Source of the DNA: Verrucomicrobiota bacterium
Lineage (GTDB): Bacteria; Verrucomicrobiota; Verrucomicrobiia; Limisphaerales; JAHDYP01
Direction: 5' to 3'
Assembly: GCA_023383055.1 (NCBI GenBank)
Contig: JAHDYP010000015.1
Location: 33,850-71,104, forward strand
DNA: 37,255 nucleotides
The notes under the pieces were generated by a model. It made no database searches. It was given only the letters and a program-made list of their open reading frames with translations, and was not told where the DNA came from. This document shows, piece by piece, positions 15,926-23,938 of this stretch; position 1 is the first letter of the stretch, and each line of letters starts with the position of its first letter. The position numbers and the translations under genes were made by a program.

Positions 15926-16866
15926 CCCGCACATTGCTTAGCGCCGACGGCGCCGGAACCGAGGGAGGCGGAATCCGCGAGGCATTCGAGAATGGCCTTC
16001 TGGACGTGGAGCCGGTTCTCGGCCTGGTCGAAGATTGTTTGCGCGTGCGCTTCAAAGGTGTCGGCGTCGATTTCCTTGCCGCGGTAGGCGGGCAGGCAAT
16101 GCATGACGAGCGCGTCGGGTTTGGCCAATTGGACCAATGCGTCGTTGAGTTGGTAGGGAGCGAGCTGATCGATGCGGGCCTGGGCTTCGGCTTCCTTGCC
16201 CATGGATACCCAGACGTCGGTGTAGAGGAGGTCCGCACCCGTGGCGGCGGCGCGGATATCCTCGGTGCAATAGACCTTGCCGCCGGCGCGTCGCAGGAGG
16301 TCGGGCGACGGTTGATACGCGGCGGGGGCGGCGATGCGGAGTTCGAAGTCGAGCCGGCTGGCGGCGAAGGCGAGTGAGTTGGCGACGTTGCAGGCGCCGT
16401 CGCCGAGGAACGTGACGATGCGACCGCGAATCGGTCCGCGCTTTTCCTGGAAAGTGAAGAGATCGGCCAGGATCTGGCAGGGATGCTCCTCGTCGGTGAG
16501 GGCATTGATCGTGGGGATGCCGGAATACGCGGCGAACTCCTCGACGTCGGTCTGCCCGTAGGTGCGGATGACGGCGCCATGCACCATGCGGCCGAGGACT
16601 CGGGCGGTGTCTTTAATGGGCTCGCCGCGGCCGAGTTGGATATCGTTGGCGCTGAGAAAGAGGGAACCGCCGCCGAGCTCGCGGATACCGACTTCGAACG
16701 AGACGCGGGTGCGGGTGGAGGATTTGGCGAAGATCAGAGCCCAGGCCTGGCCCGCCAGTGGCTGCCGGGGATGATGCCCGCGCTGTTGTTTAACCGTGAC
16801 CGACGCGGAGAGGATTCCTTCGATGTCGGCCTGGTCGAGTGCCTCAATGCTCAGCAAGTGTTTCAT
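15922..16866 (-). CDS. argF: Ornithine carbamoyltransferase
   Basis: 314 residues, normal length. It converts ornithine and carbamoyl phosphate to citrulline in arginine biosynthesis, in the cytoplasm as a trimer. Signatures are the carbamoyl-phosphate loop SSTRTR (49-54), RTYGQTDVEEFA, HPCQ (128-131), FLGDGACNVANSLAFAA (ornithine domain), DVWVSMGKEAE and MHCLPAYRGKEI, followed by FDQAENRLHVQKA. All key residues are present. ATG 16866 begins MKHLLSIEALDQADI as expected. The stop codon shares four bases (CTAG) with that of the short secreted protein on the other strand, so the genes converge with no terminator space. argD, the preceding pathway step, lies on the same strand at 20515-21813 but is separated by other genes. 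Confidence 0.97.
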   Translation of the reverse strand: MKHLLSIEALDQADIEGILSASVTVKQQRGHHPRQPLAGQAWALIFAKSSTRTRVSFEVGIRELGGGSLFLSANDIQLGRGEPIKDTARVLGRMVHGAVIRTYGQTDVEEFAAYSGIPTINALTDEEHPCQILADLFTFQEKRGPIRGRIVTFLGDGACNVANSLAFAASRLDFELRIAAPAAYQPSPDLLRRAGGKVYCTEDIRAAATGADLLYTDVWVSMGKEAEAQARIDQLAPYQLNDALVQLAKPDALVMHCLPAYRGKEIDADTFEAHAQTIFDQAENRLHVQKAILECLADSASLGSGAVGAKQCAG

Positions 16867-16955
16867 GGTATCCCCGGTAGTCTCGAGGAAAGTGGAAAGA
16901 AGAACACCAACGCGGACGTACTCTCAAGTGAAATTCGAGGGTGGCAGCAATCGGT

Positions 16956-17525
16956 TCACCGGGTAACCGGTGCCTCCTGAAGGAGCGTCCAGGCGAGACA
17001 ACGCTCGAGTTCATCGAGCACGATGGACTCGCGAGCCTGGAGTTCTTTGATCGCAGGAAGCACCACCCTGACGAGCCAGGGCAACCGGGCCGGCATCGCG
17101 GGCGCGTGATCGGGCAGGGCGATGGTGGGATCGGCTGGAGCACAGCAGCTCTGGAGCAGGAGATCGTAGTAGACCCGCTCAGCCATGCCGAAGGCTTCGT
17201 CCGCGGCTCCGGGATCCCAGCAGGCGACGCCGAAAAGGATGGGCGCGTCGTTTCTCAAAAACCAGAATGCGCGCAGGCCAACTTCCAACGCCGGTTCAAC
17301 CCGACATGAGAAAGCGGAGAGGATGCCGGCGAACGATCCCCCGCCTCGGCGGGCGAGATCGGACAAGGTAGCCGCGGTGCGGCGTGACAGGGGGTGACGG
17401 TGCAAATCTTTGATGGCACCATTGTTGAGGGTGAAGTAGTGAAGGGCTGGCCGCTTGCTCTGACGGTACGTCGCGGGTTTTCGTTCGGATTTGAGCGCGC
17501 CCCGCCTGGTGATTGGTGCCGGCAT
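16956..17525 (-). CDS. Protein of unknown function upstream of argF
   Basis: About 189 residues if started at the ATG at 17525. The frame stays open further upstream to the cytochrome peroxidase gene, so the N terminus is uncertain. The coding-like part contains HRHPLSRRTAATLSDLARRGGGSFAGILSAF, LRAFWFLRNDAPILFGVACWDPGAADEAFGMAERVYYDLLLQSCC and VRVVLPAIKELQARESIVLDELERCLAWTLL. The ending looks like a helical regulatory or adaptor protein, with no signal peptide and no motif I recognise. It is followed after 89 bases by argF on the same strand, so it may share a transcript. Its third-position GC and helix pattern look like real coding, but no function is proposed. Confidence 0.55.
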   Translation of the reverse strand: MPAPITRRGALKSERKPATYRQSKRPALHYFTLNNGAIKDLHRHPLSRRTAATLSDLARRGGGSFAGILSAFSCRVEPALEVGLRAFWFLRNDAPILFGVACWDPGAADEAFGMAERVYYDLLLQSCCAPADPTIALPDHAPAMPARLPWLVRVVLPAIKELQARESIVLDELERCLAWTLLQEAPVTR

Positions 17526-17715
17526 GACGTGGGCAGGCTGAGCAGGAACCGTGCGGAGCCAGGGCGGCTGCAGGTTGGGGAACACTTCGAGCGCAGAGAC
17601 CCAGGTTGGTGCGCATAGTTCAAGAAATGTTGTGCCTTGGCCAAGCGAAGAAGAGACGCTCTCCACCGGTTGCCTTAGCTGAGCGCCGTCAAATGAAAGT
17701 CGGTTCCGATTCCCT

Positions 17716-18726
17716 ATGAAATCAACCAAGCTGCTATTCTTGTTGGTCCTGGTCGCTCTAAGTTGCGCCGTCCCGTTGGCGCTCACCGAAAGCACTCCTG
17801 AACAGGTTGCGAAAATTCGCGCCGACGCCAAGACGGTCCTGGCCGTGTTGCCCGACCGGATGCCGGGAGCGGAGAAGGACATCCCGCAGCGGGTCGAGCT
17901 TGGGCGCAAGCTCTACTTCGAGAAGAAGCTCTCGATGAACGAGTCCCAATCGTGCAACACCTGCCATGACATTGAAGGTGGCAAAGCCGGAGTGGACAAC
18001 GAGCCGACTTCCGCGGGGGCGTTCGGCAAGCGGGGCGACCGCAATTCGCCCACGGTCTTGAACGCCGGCTTTCATGTCGCGCAATTCTGGGATGGACGCG
18101 CCCAGGACCTGAAGGAACAGGCCAAGGGCCCGGTGTTGAATCCGGTGGAGATGGCGATGCCGGACGAGGTCGAGGTGGTCAGGCGACTCAACGCGGAAGC
18201 GGCGTATCCGAAGCTGTTCGAGGCGGCATTTCCGGAGAGCCGGCCGGCGATCACCTATGACAACGTGGCCGAGGCCATCGCGGCCTTTGAGCGCACGCTG
18301 AAGACCGACGATCGGCTGGACGATTTTCTGCGCGGAGATGACCGCGCTCTGAACGGGCAGGAGTTGCAGGGTCTGGCGTTGTTTCTGGAAACCGGGTGCA
18401 CCGTTTGCCACTACGGACCGACCCTTGGCGGCCTGGTTTACCACAAGGCGGGATTGATCAAGCCCTATGAGAATACGGAGGACCTGGGACGTTACACCGT
18501 CACCAAGGACGAGGATGACAAGTTCAAGTTCAAAGTGCCGTCGTTGCGCAACGTGGCCCTGACCGGGCCGTACTTCCACGACGGTCGCATCCAGACGCTA
18601 GATCTGGCGGTGGTGAAGATGGCCGACATGCAATTGGGCCGGCAGTTGACCGCCGAAGAGACCGCGTTACTCCGGGCATTCCTGGGCGCCTTGTCGGACA
18701 AGAAGCTCGCCGCTCAGGGCAAGTAA
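17716..18726 (+). CDS. Di-haem cytochrome c peroxidase / MauG family protein
   Basis: 336 residues with a signal peptide (KLLFLLVLVALSCAVPLALT) that sends it to the periplasm. There are two haem c attachment sites: CNTCH (C80, C83, H84) and CTVCH (C228, C231, H232). The family landmarks ELGRKLYFEKKLS, RNSPTVLNAGFH, FWDGRAQDLKEQAKGP, NPVEM, KVPSLRNVALTGPYFHDGRIQTLDLAV and TAEETALLRAFLGAL are all visible. These enzymes reduce hydrogen peroxide with electrons from a small cytochrome, or in MauG relatives oxidise other substrates. The sequence alone does not decide which. It stands alone on the plus strand between minus-strand genes and converges with the ceramidase-like gene that ends at 18785. 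Confidence 0.94.
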   Translation: MKSTKLLFLLVLVALSCAVPLALTESTPEQVAKIRADAKTVLAVLPDRMPGAEKDIPQRVELGRKLYFEKKLSMNESQSCNTCHDIEGGKAGVDNEPTSAGAFGKRGDRNSPTVLNAGFHVAQFWDGRAQDLKEQAKGPVLNPVEMAMPDEVEVVRRLNAEAAYPKLFEAAFPESRPAITYDNVAEAIAAFERTLKTDDRLDDFLRGDDRALNGQELQGLALFLETGCTVCHYGPTLGGLVYHKAGLIKPYENTEDLGRYTVTKDEDDKFKFKVPSLRNVALTGPYFHDGRIQTLDLAVVKMADMQLGRQLTAEETALLRAFLGALSDKKLAAQGK

Positions 18727-18784
18727 GCGTTCTGCCTTGCTCTCTCCCCTTGAGGGGCGCGCAGGTGCTCGTTCGCCGGTGGAT

Positions 18785-20173
18785 TCAGGGCTGGCGAACG
18801 GCGGCGGTCAGGGATGCGAGGCGTTCGAGGATCTGGTTTTCGATCGAGCCGCGGAAAGGGCCGTAGAATCCGTAATAGATCATGGAGGATTCGGTTTCAT
18901 AGCCGCCTTCCTTGATGAGCCGCGCCGAAGGAATGTAGCAGGGGACTTCGTAGGCGTAACCGATCGGCCAGGGATGATCGGCGGCGAGCATTCGTTTAAT
19001 GCGCCGCGAGTAGTCGACCACCACTTCACCCCCCATCATCACGAAGGTCAAATCGTCGCCCAACCGCAGGACCGCCAGGGGCAGCGTGACCGATTCCGGC
19101 AGCGGTTGGCCCGCATTGAGCCGCTGCAAATAAGTCTCGGCCCGGAACTTGACGTGCACATCCGCGCTCCGGGCATCCTGCTCCAACCGCTCGCGGCTGG
19201 GAGGCGGGACCAGCGGCAATTTCAACTCGTCGTACGCAAATCGGAAGGGGCCGCGGACGGGGCGCATGGGACGGTCAAGCACTCCGGCGACAGCGCCGGC
19301 GAGTTGCAGGCCGTGGCGTTTGGCTTCGAGCAGGGTGCCCCGGGGCGAGGGATCGGCGTCGGCGCCCATGCCGGTGAGGAACAGGGCCACGGCGCCGGGT
19401 TGGTGCGATTCGAGGTGTTGACGGGCATAGGCCATGTACTCGCCACAAACGACATACCAGTCGTCGCCCGTTCGAATGGAAGTGCCGTGGCAGGCGTAGC
19501 CGAACAGCACGGCGCGGACGTTGCCGGCATTGCCAACGACCCGCAGCACCGGCACATCCCAATCCACCGGTCCGTCCGGGTTATCGCCGAACACAACCTG
19601 GTCGCCCTGATAAACCCGTCGGTTCATGGCGAAGGTGGCGCGGCCAACGCCGTGTTCGAGCGTGGCCGGCTGGCAATCGGCGAGGGCGGCGCCGACCACC
19701 TCGACGAGTTGATCGCGCAAGCGTTGGCTGTATTGGGCGATCCGGGAGTGTTCCTCGGGGGAGAGTTGGCCCATGTTAACGAGGGTGTCTTCGAGGATCG
19801 GGGCGGAATGCGTGTGACTGGAGATGACGGCGACCCGGCCGGGACCGAGTTGAAACCGGTCGGCCATTTGGGCAAGCACCGGTTGCATGAAGGCCCGGCT
19901 GACTTCGCAATTGTCGAGGGCGACCAGGACGAAGCGTTCGCCGTCGGGGTTCTTGAAAGCAAGGGCCTGGACGAGAAGCGGGTGATCCAGTTGATCGGCG
20001 CCGCGTTTGCGGCCGGCGTAACCGGCCAGGCGGATTGGCAGCTCCGGGGTAATGTCACGAACGGCAAGACCGATCAGCGGCGCGGAGGGTTCGGCAACTG
20101 CAGTGCCAGCCGGGATCATCAGCACGATCGCAACCGACCAGGAAATCCAGCGAAAGCGGAAGAACGTTTTCAT
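18785..20173 (-). CDS. Neutral/alkaline ceramidase-like secreted hydrolase (copy 2)
   Basis: 462 residues from the ATG at 20173, which places a signal peptide (WISWSVAIVLMIPAGTAVA) at the N terminus. The frame is open further upstream, but that extension is Arg-rich and not protein-like. Domain landmarks parallel copy 1: VRDITPELPIRLAGYAGRKRGA, ALDNCEVSR, ISSHTHSAP with H120 and H122, MNRRVYQGD, LFGYACHGTSI, FLTGMGADADPSPRG, VMMGGEVVVDYS and VPCYIPSARLIKEGGYE. The zinc His/His/His/Glu/Tyr set expected for neutral ceramidase is therefore present, but similarity to copy 1 is limited to these motifs. The two are old paralogues rather than a recent duplication. No long-ceramidase C-terminal domain is present. 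The substrate could be ceramide or another N-acyl compound. Confidence 0.82.
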   Translation of the reverse strand: MKTFFRFRWISWSVAIVLMIPAGTAVAEPSAPLIGLAVRDITPELPIRLAGYAGRKRGADQLDHPLLVQALAFKNPDGERFVLVALDNCEVSRAFMQPVLAQMADRFQLGPGRVAVISSHTHSAPILEDTLVNMGQLSPEEHSRIAQYSQRLRDQLVEVVGAALADCQPATLEHGVGRATFAMNRRVYQGDQVVFGDNPDGPVDWDVPVLRVVGNAGNVRAVLFGYACHGTSIRTGDDWYVVCGEYMAYARQHLESHQPGAVALFLTGMGADADPSPRGTLLEAKRHGLQLAGAVAGVLDRPMRPVRGPFRFAYDELKLPLVPPPSRERLEQDARSADVHVKFRAETYLQRLNAGQPLPESVTLPLAVLRLGDDLTFVMMGGEVVVDYSRRIKRMLAADHPWPIGYAYEVPCYIPSARLIKEGGYETESSMIYYGFYGPFRGSIENQILERLASLTAAVRQP

Positions 20174-20440
20174 CTTAGTAACAGTCCAGTTGGACAGTGT
20201 TGCTCCGAGCCTACGCCGGCCGGTCGCGCCAAGTCCAGCCCGGGATCGGGCCGGCAACGGGTGAGCCCGGGATATGGAGTGCGGTGGCAACCGGCTCCTC
20301 TTCACAAGGAGTTCTTTGCGCTCAACCGGCTGGCGGACAGGACGCGAAGGCAGCGGAAGAACCCGGAACGGATGACCGTGGATTACTGGCCAGTGCTTAC
20401 GGGAATGGTCATCTTTTAGCATCCGACTTTTTGCTCGGGT

Positions 20441-20507
20441 GAAGGCAGAAGGATGAATGGAGACTGTGGAGGACTCCTTACTTCTGCCTTCTCACTTCTG
20501 CCTTCTT
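20441..20507. repeat. Purine/pyrimidine simple repeat with inverted arms after argD
   Basis: A 14-base unit, ACTTCTGCCTTCTY, occurs twice in tandem at 20480-20493 and 20494-20507. A third, partial copy leads into the argD stop. An inverted copy, GAAGGCAGAAG, lies at 20441-20451. Transcription of argD could form a stem from these arms with a loop of about 30 to 45 bases. This may act as a weak terminator or simply be a slipped simple repeat. Confidence 0.6.
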
Positions 20508-20514
20508 ACTTCTT

Positions 20515-21813
20515 TCAACCGCCTTCGGCCAGGCGCTGGATCTCCTGCGCGACGATGGCCACGCCTTCCTCGGCTTGCGCGCGGGCCAGGTTCAACGCGG
20601 GGAGCAGCCGGATGACCTGAAGTCCGGCGGGAATGGTCAGGAGACCGGCTTCATGGAGGCGGTGGACGAATTGGAGTGAGGCGGGCTGCGGTTGGTTGAC
20701 GAACGCGGGGATCTGTTCCTTGGCGACCAGTTCGAAGCCGATCATGAACCCGACGCCGCGGACCGACCTGATCACGTGCGGATAGGCGCGGGCCAGGTTC
20801 AGCAGTTGGTCCTGAATCCAGGCGCCGAGCTGACGGGCGTTGTCGGCGAGGCGATCGCGTTCGACGATTTCGAAGACTTTGAGGGCGACGGCGCAGGCCA
20901 GGGGTGTGCCGCCGTAGGTGGTGGCGTGAGAACCGGGGCCGAGCAGATCGGCGTAGGGTTCTCGCACCCAGAAAGCGCCGATGGGGAAGCCGGCGCCCAA
21001 AGACTTGGCCATCGAGATGCCGTCGGGCAGAAACCCGGAAGCGTCGGGGATCCCCTCAAGCAACCGCTGGAAACTTTGAAATCGGCCGGAGCGGAAATAG
21101 CCGCACTGGACGCCGTCCATGAGGAGGAGGAGGCGATGTTCATCGCAGAGTTTTCGCAGGCCCAGGAGGTAATCGGGGGTGGCGGGGGTGATGCCGCCTT
21201 CGCCCTGGATGCCTTCGATGAGGATGGCGACGGTGGCGGGAGAAAGGGCGTTGCGCACGGCCTCGAGGTCGTTGAACGGCACGTGGCGGAAGCCGGCGAC
21301 CATAGGTTCGAAACCCTGCTTGACCTTGTCCTGGCCGGTGGCGGCGATGCCGGCCAGCGTCCGTCCGTGGAACGAGTTTTGGGCGGTGAGGATTTCGAAT
21401 CGGCCTTCGTCGTGACCGAACTTGCGGGCCAGTTTGAAGAGGCCTTCGTTGGCTTCGCCGCCGCTGTTGGAGAAAAAGACCTTGCCGGCGCCGAGGTGCG
21501 AGACGATGCGCTGGGCGAGGCGGCCCTGGGGTTCGTGGTAGTAGAGGTTCGAGATATGGACGAGGCGGCGGGATTGGTCGACGAGCGCCTGCGTGATTTC
21601 AGGATGGGCATGGCCCAGCGCGCAGACCGCGATGCCGCCTCCGAGATCCAGGAACCGTTTGCCGCGGACATCGAACAGGTAACTGCCGTTGCCATGGCTG
21701 AAGGCAAGGTCAAAGCGGCCGTAGCTGGGGACGACGTGGCGTTGGAACAGTTCGCGAACGGTCTCGAACTGGTTATGCACGAACGGGGGCAACGGTGGCA
21801 CGATCTCTTTCAT
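20515..21813 (-). CDS. argD: Acetylornithine aminotransferase (class III PLP aminotransferase)
   Basis: 432 residues. It transaminates N-acetylglutamate semialdehyde to N-acetylornithine in arginine biosynthesis. It shows FLDLGGGIAVCALGHAHPE, FSNSGGEANEGLFKLARK, NSFHGRTLAGIAATGQ, EGIQGEGGI, SMAKSLGAGFPIGAFWV with the PLP lysine, HATTYGGTPLACAVAL and GVGFMIGFEL. The motif usually written DEVQ(C/T)G reads MDGVQCG here, so the Asp that binds the PLP ring nitrogen is kept but the following Glu is Gly. The N terminus has about 25 residues before the usual start of the fold (YGRFDLAFSHGNGSYL). The gene is on the same strand as argF but 3.6 kb away. Assignment to ArgD rather than another class III aminotransferase rests on pattern and the presence of argF. 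Confidence 0.88.
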   Translation of the reverse strand: MKEIVPPLPPFVHNQFETVRELFQRHVVPSYGRFDLAFSHGNGSYLFDVRGKRFLDLGGGIAVCALGHAHPEITQALVDQSRRLVHISNLYYHEPQGRLAQRIVSHLGAGKVFFSNSGGEANEGLFKLARKFGHDEGRFEILTAQNSFHGRTLAGIAATGQDKVKQGFEPMVAGFRHVPFNDLEAVRNALSPATVAILIEGIQGEGGITPATPDYLLGLRKLCDEHRLLLLMDGVQCGYFRSGRFQSFQRLLEGIPDASGFLPDGISMAKSLGAGFPIGAFWVREPYADLLGPGSHATTYGGTPLACAVALKVFEIVERDRLADNARQLGAWIQDQLLNLARAYPHVIRSVRGVGFMIGFELVAKEQIPAFVNQPQPASLQFVHRLHEAGLLTIPAGLQVIRLLPALNLARAQAEEGVAIVAQEIQRLAEGG

Positions 21814-21904
21814 CCGGGGGTTGAGTTAGCCGGGATGTGTCCGAAAAGCAAAGGCGTAAATTCAAGCGCGGCTCTGGAATCGCGGGGCGCGATCACGAAC
21901 CCGG

Positions 21905-23563
21905 TCAGCGTGCAGCAACCACCGGCAGCAGCACGTGCGACGGGTGATCGGGGCCGAGATGAATGGTGTTGCGCGCCGGTCGGGCGCGGTCACTCGCGCG
22001 AAAAGGTTCACCCGTATTGGGGTTGGGGTCGAACCCGGGCGCGCTGCTCGAGCTGACATGGACCCGGAGGCGATGGCCGCGATTGAAGATGACGCTGGTG
22101 GACCAGCAATCGATGTCGAGCGGCTGGATTTCACCGGGGGTGAGGAGTTGTTCCCGGTCCAGGCCGTGCCGGAATCGCGCGCGCAGGACGCCCTCGCAGA
22201 GATTAAACGAGCGACCGTCGGGATAGACGTCGCAGAGTCGGACGAAAAAATCGGTGTCGGGCGCGTCGCTCTCGATCCAGAGCCGGGCGCGGACCCGGCC
22301 GGTGACTTCGGTCGGCTCGGTCAGCGGTTCCGAGGTGAAGACCAGGAGATCGTCACGGGATTCGATGGGGTTCTGGTTGATGGGGCCGGCGGGGAGCGTG
22401 AGTTGGCCGCCGCCAATCGTGGGGATGGGGTGGGTAGGATCGTGGCGATAAGAGAGAGTCGCGGCAGCGGCCGCCTTTTGAGTCGATAGCGAGCGATCGG
22501 CTTGGAGGTAGTAGGGAGTGGGAGAGGCGGGGCAGGGGGGCCAGGCATCGGCGGTGCGCCAGGTATTGCCCGGGGCATTTGGATCCGTGACATCGCCGAG
22601 CACATAATACGTGACGGCGGGGTCACGGTCGGCATGGTTCGCCACGCCTTTGAGCCAGCGATCGAACCAGCGCCAGGCATCGTGGACGTTGCCCGGCGGG
22701 TTCTTGCCGCCGGGGAAGGTCAGATCCCCCACCTTGTCCTGGAGGACGGCATGAGCCCAGGGACCGAAAATCAGTTTCTGGCGGCCGCGCGCGCCGGGGC
22801 CGCCTTGTTCCTGATAACCGACGAAGGCATCGAGGGTGGCTTGCGCGAAGATATCCCAGTAACCGCCGACGTGAATCGCCGGGGTGTTGACCGCGGCATA
22901 ATGACGCGAGGCATCCTGGGCGCGCCAGTAGTCGTCATAGAGGGGATGACCGACCCAGATGGCCAGTGCATTGGTGGCGTAGCGGGTGGTGCGAATCCAA
23001 TCCTCGATGAGCGCTTTGCGAAAGACGCCACCCGTGTAGACGACGTCGTAAAGGTTGGGGGCGCCCACGATGAGGTACTGCGCCGCGAGCGGGTCGGTGC
23101 CATCGATGGCGAGCTGGAATTGGGTGATGGCGCCGGCCGAAGCGCCCCAGGTCGCGACCTGGCCGCCGCACCAGGGTTGTTTGAGGAGCCACGACAGCGT
23201 GTCCTTCCCATCGGGCGCATCGAGCCGGAACGGCAGGTTCTCGCCTTCGGAAGCGAATCGGCCCCGGGTATCCTGGGAGACGACCGCGTAACCCCGGGCG
23301 CAGCCGTCCCGGCCGAGGCCGGCGCCGAGATCCTTGTTGTAGGGGAACCGGACCATTACGACCGGGAAGGCGCCATTGGTCTGAGGCAACCAGACGTCGG
23401 TGGCGAGGTGCACGCCGTCGCGCATGGGGACCTTGAACTCGAGCTTGACCGGTGTGGGAGCGGTCGCACTTTCCTGGGCGGCGATCCGGGTGACGGTGAA
23501 GAGCAGCGCGCAGAGCGTCGCGAGCAGGCGCGGGGTCGGGAGTTGCCGGGAAGATGATTTCAT
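21905..23563 (-). CDS. Secreted CocE/NonD family hydrolase (S15 X-Pro dipeptidyl-peptidase-like)
   Basis: 552 residues with a signal peptide (PRLLATLCALLFTVTRIAAQ). An alpha/beta-hydrolase domain starts at VPMRDGVHLATDVWLP and holds QDTRGRFASEGE, the nucleophile elbow WGASAGA (Ser142), AIHVGGYWDIFAQATLDAF (Asp) and FGPWAHAV (His). A C-terminal jelly-roll domain follows (LVFTSEPLTEPTEVTGRVRARLWIESDAPDTDFFVRLCDVYPDG), which is diagnostic of the CocE/X-Pro dipeptidyl-peptidase family. Such enzymes cleave esters, glutaryl side chains or Xaa-Pro dipeptides, and the real substrate is not predictable. The elbow is GASAG rather than the more common GxSYxG. Its ATG overlaps the TGA of the DUF190 gene (ATGA), so it is translationally coupled to the lysS-crcB cluster. 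Confidence 0.92.
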   Translation of the reverse strand: MKSSSRQLPTPRLLATLCALLFTVTRIAAQESATAPTPVKLEFKVPMRDGVHLATDVWLPQTNGAFPVVMVRFPYNKDLGAGLGRDGCARGYAVVSQDTRGRFASEGENLPFRLDAPDGKDTLSWLLKQPWCGGQVATWGASAGAITQFQLAIDGTDPLAAQYLIVGAPNLYDVVYTGGVFRKALIEDWIRTTRYATNALAIWVGHPLYDDYWRAQDASRHYAAVNTPAIHVGGYWDIFAQATLDAFVGYQEQGGPGARGRQKLIFGPWAHAVLQDKVGDLTFPGGKNPPGNVHDAWRWFDRWLKGVANHADRDPAVTYYVLGDVTDPNAPGNTWRTADAWPPCPASPTPYYLQADRSLSTQKAAAAATLSYRHDPTHPIPTIGGGQLTLPAGPINQNPIESRDDLLVFTSEPLTEPTEVTGRVRARLWIESDAPDTDFFVRLCDVYPDGRSFNLCEGVLRARFRHGLDREQLLTPGEIQPLDIDCWSTSVIFNRGHRLRVHVSSSSAPGFDPNPNTGEPFRASDRARPARNTIHLGPDHPSHVLLPVVAAR

Positions 23564-23937
23564 GGGGTTCGAGTCTGAGTTTTCGCCGCGGTGTCGGAGC
23601 CGGCATCGCCGGATCGATATTCGATCACCTTGACCTTTTCGAGGGTGACGAGACCACCGCCCAACATGCGGTCCAGTTCGGGGAGGAAAGCCTGAATGTT
23701 CGGTTCGCTATCGACGATTTCAATGACCAGGGGCAGATCGGTCGAGAGCCGCAGGATTTTGGCGGTATGCAACCGGCTGGATTTGCCGAAGCCCATCGGG
23801 CCGCGGAGCACGGTGGCGCCGGCCAGGTGAAGTTCGCGGGCTTTGAGGACGATGGCCTCGTAAAGGGGATGGCGCCCATGCCGGTCGCTCTCGCCAATGA
23901 AGATCCGGAGCAACACCGCGTCGTGAGGTAACTGCAT
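23560..23937 (-). CDS. DUF190 family PII-like protein
   Basis: 125 residues of the DUF190 family, which has a ferredoxin-like fold related to PII signal proteins. Diagnostic segments are LLRIFIGESDRHGRHPLYEAIVLKARE, GATVLRGPMGFGKSSRLHTAKILRLSTDLPLVIEIVD and FLPELDRMLGGGLVTLEKVKVIEY. Members are often next to or fused with CrcB/FluC fluoride channels, as here, and are thought to have a role in fluoride handling, although the mechanism is unknown. The last 15 residues (DTAAKTQTRTP) are extra. The start is one base from the crcB stop, and its own stop overlaps the start of the hydrolase gene. Confidence 0.93.
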   Translation of the reverse strand: MQLPHDAVLLRIFIGESDRHGRHPLYEAIVLKARELHLAGATVLRGPMGFGKSSRLHTAKILRLSTDLPLVIEIVDSEPNIQAFLPELDRMLGGGLVTLEKVKVIEYRSGDAGSDTAAKTQTRTP

Positions 23938-23938
23938 G

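Noticed and set aside
17526..17909. N-terminal extension of the unknown gene before argF
   Set aside because: It would overlap the signal-peptide region of the divergent cytochrome peroxidase, and the extension is not protein-like.
18727..18784. Intrinsic terminator between the cytochrome peroxidase and the convergent ceramidase-like gene
   Set aside because: Only a four-pair CCCC/GGGG stem, without a T-tract, was seen.
20174..20215. ECF-type -10 (TGTTACTAA) just before the second ceramidase-like gene
   Set aside because: The -10 resembles CGTTACTAA, but no GTAACC-like box lies 16 bases upstream, and it sits too close to the ATG.
18737..20419. Long plus-strand open frame of about 560 codons opposite the second ceramidase-like gene
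   Set aside because: It is a GC-rich antisense shadow. The minus strand has a signal peptide and a full set of family motifs, while this frame has none.
20692..22056. Plus-strand open frame of 454 codons opposite argD
   Set aside because: Antisense to a clear aminotransferase. It has no recognisable motif and would cross two gene borders.
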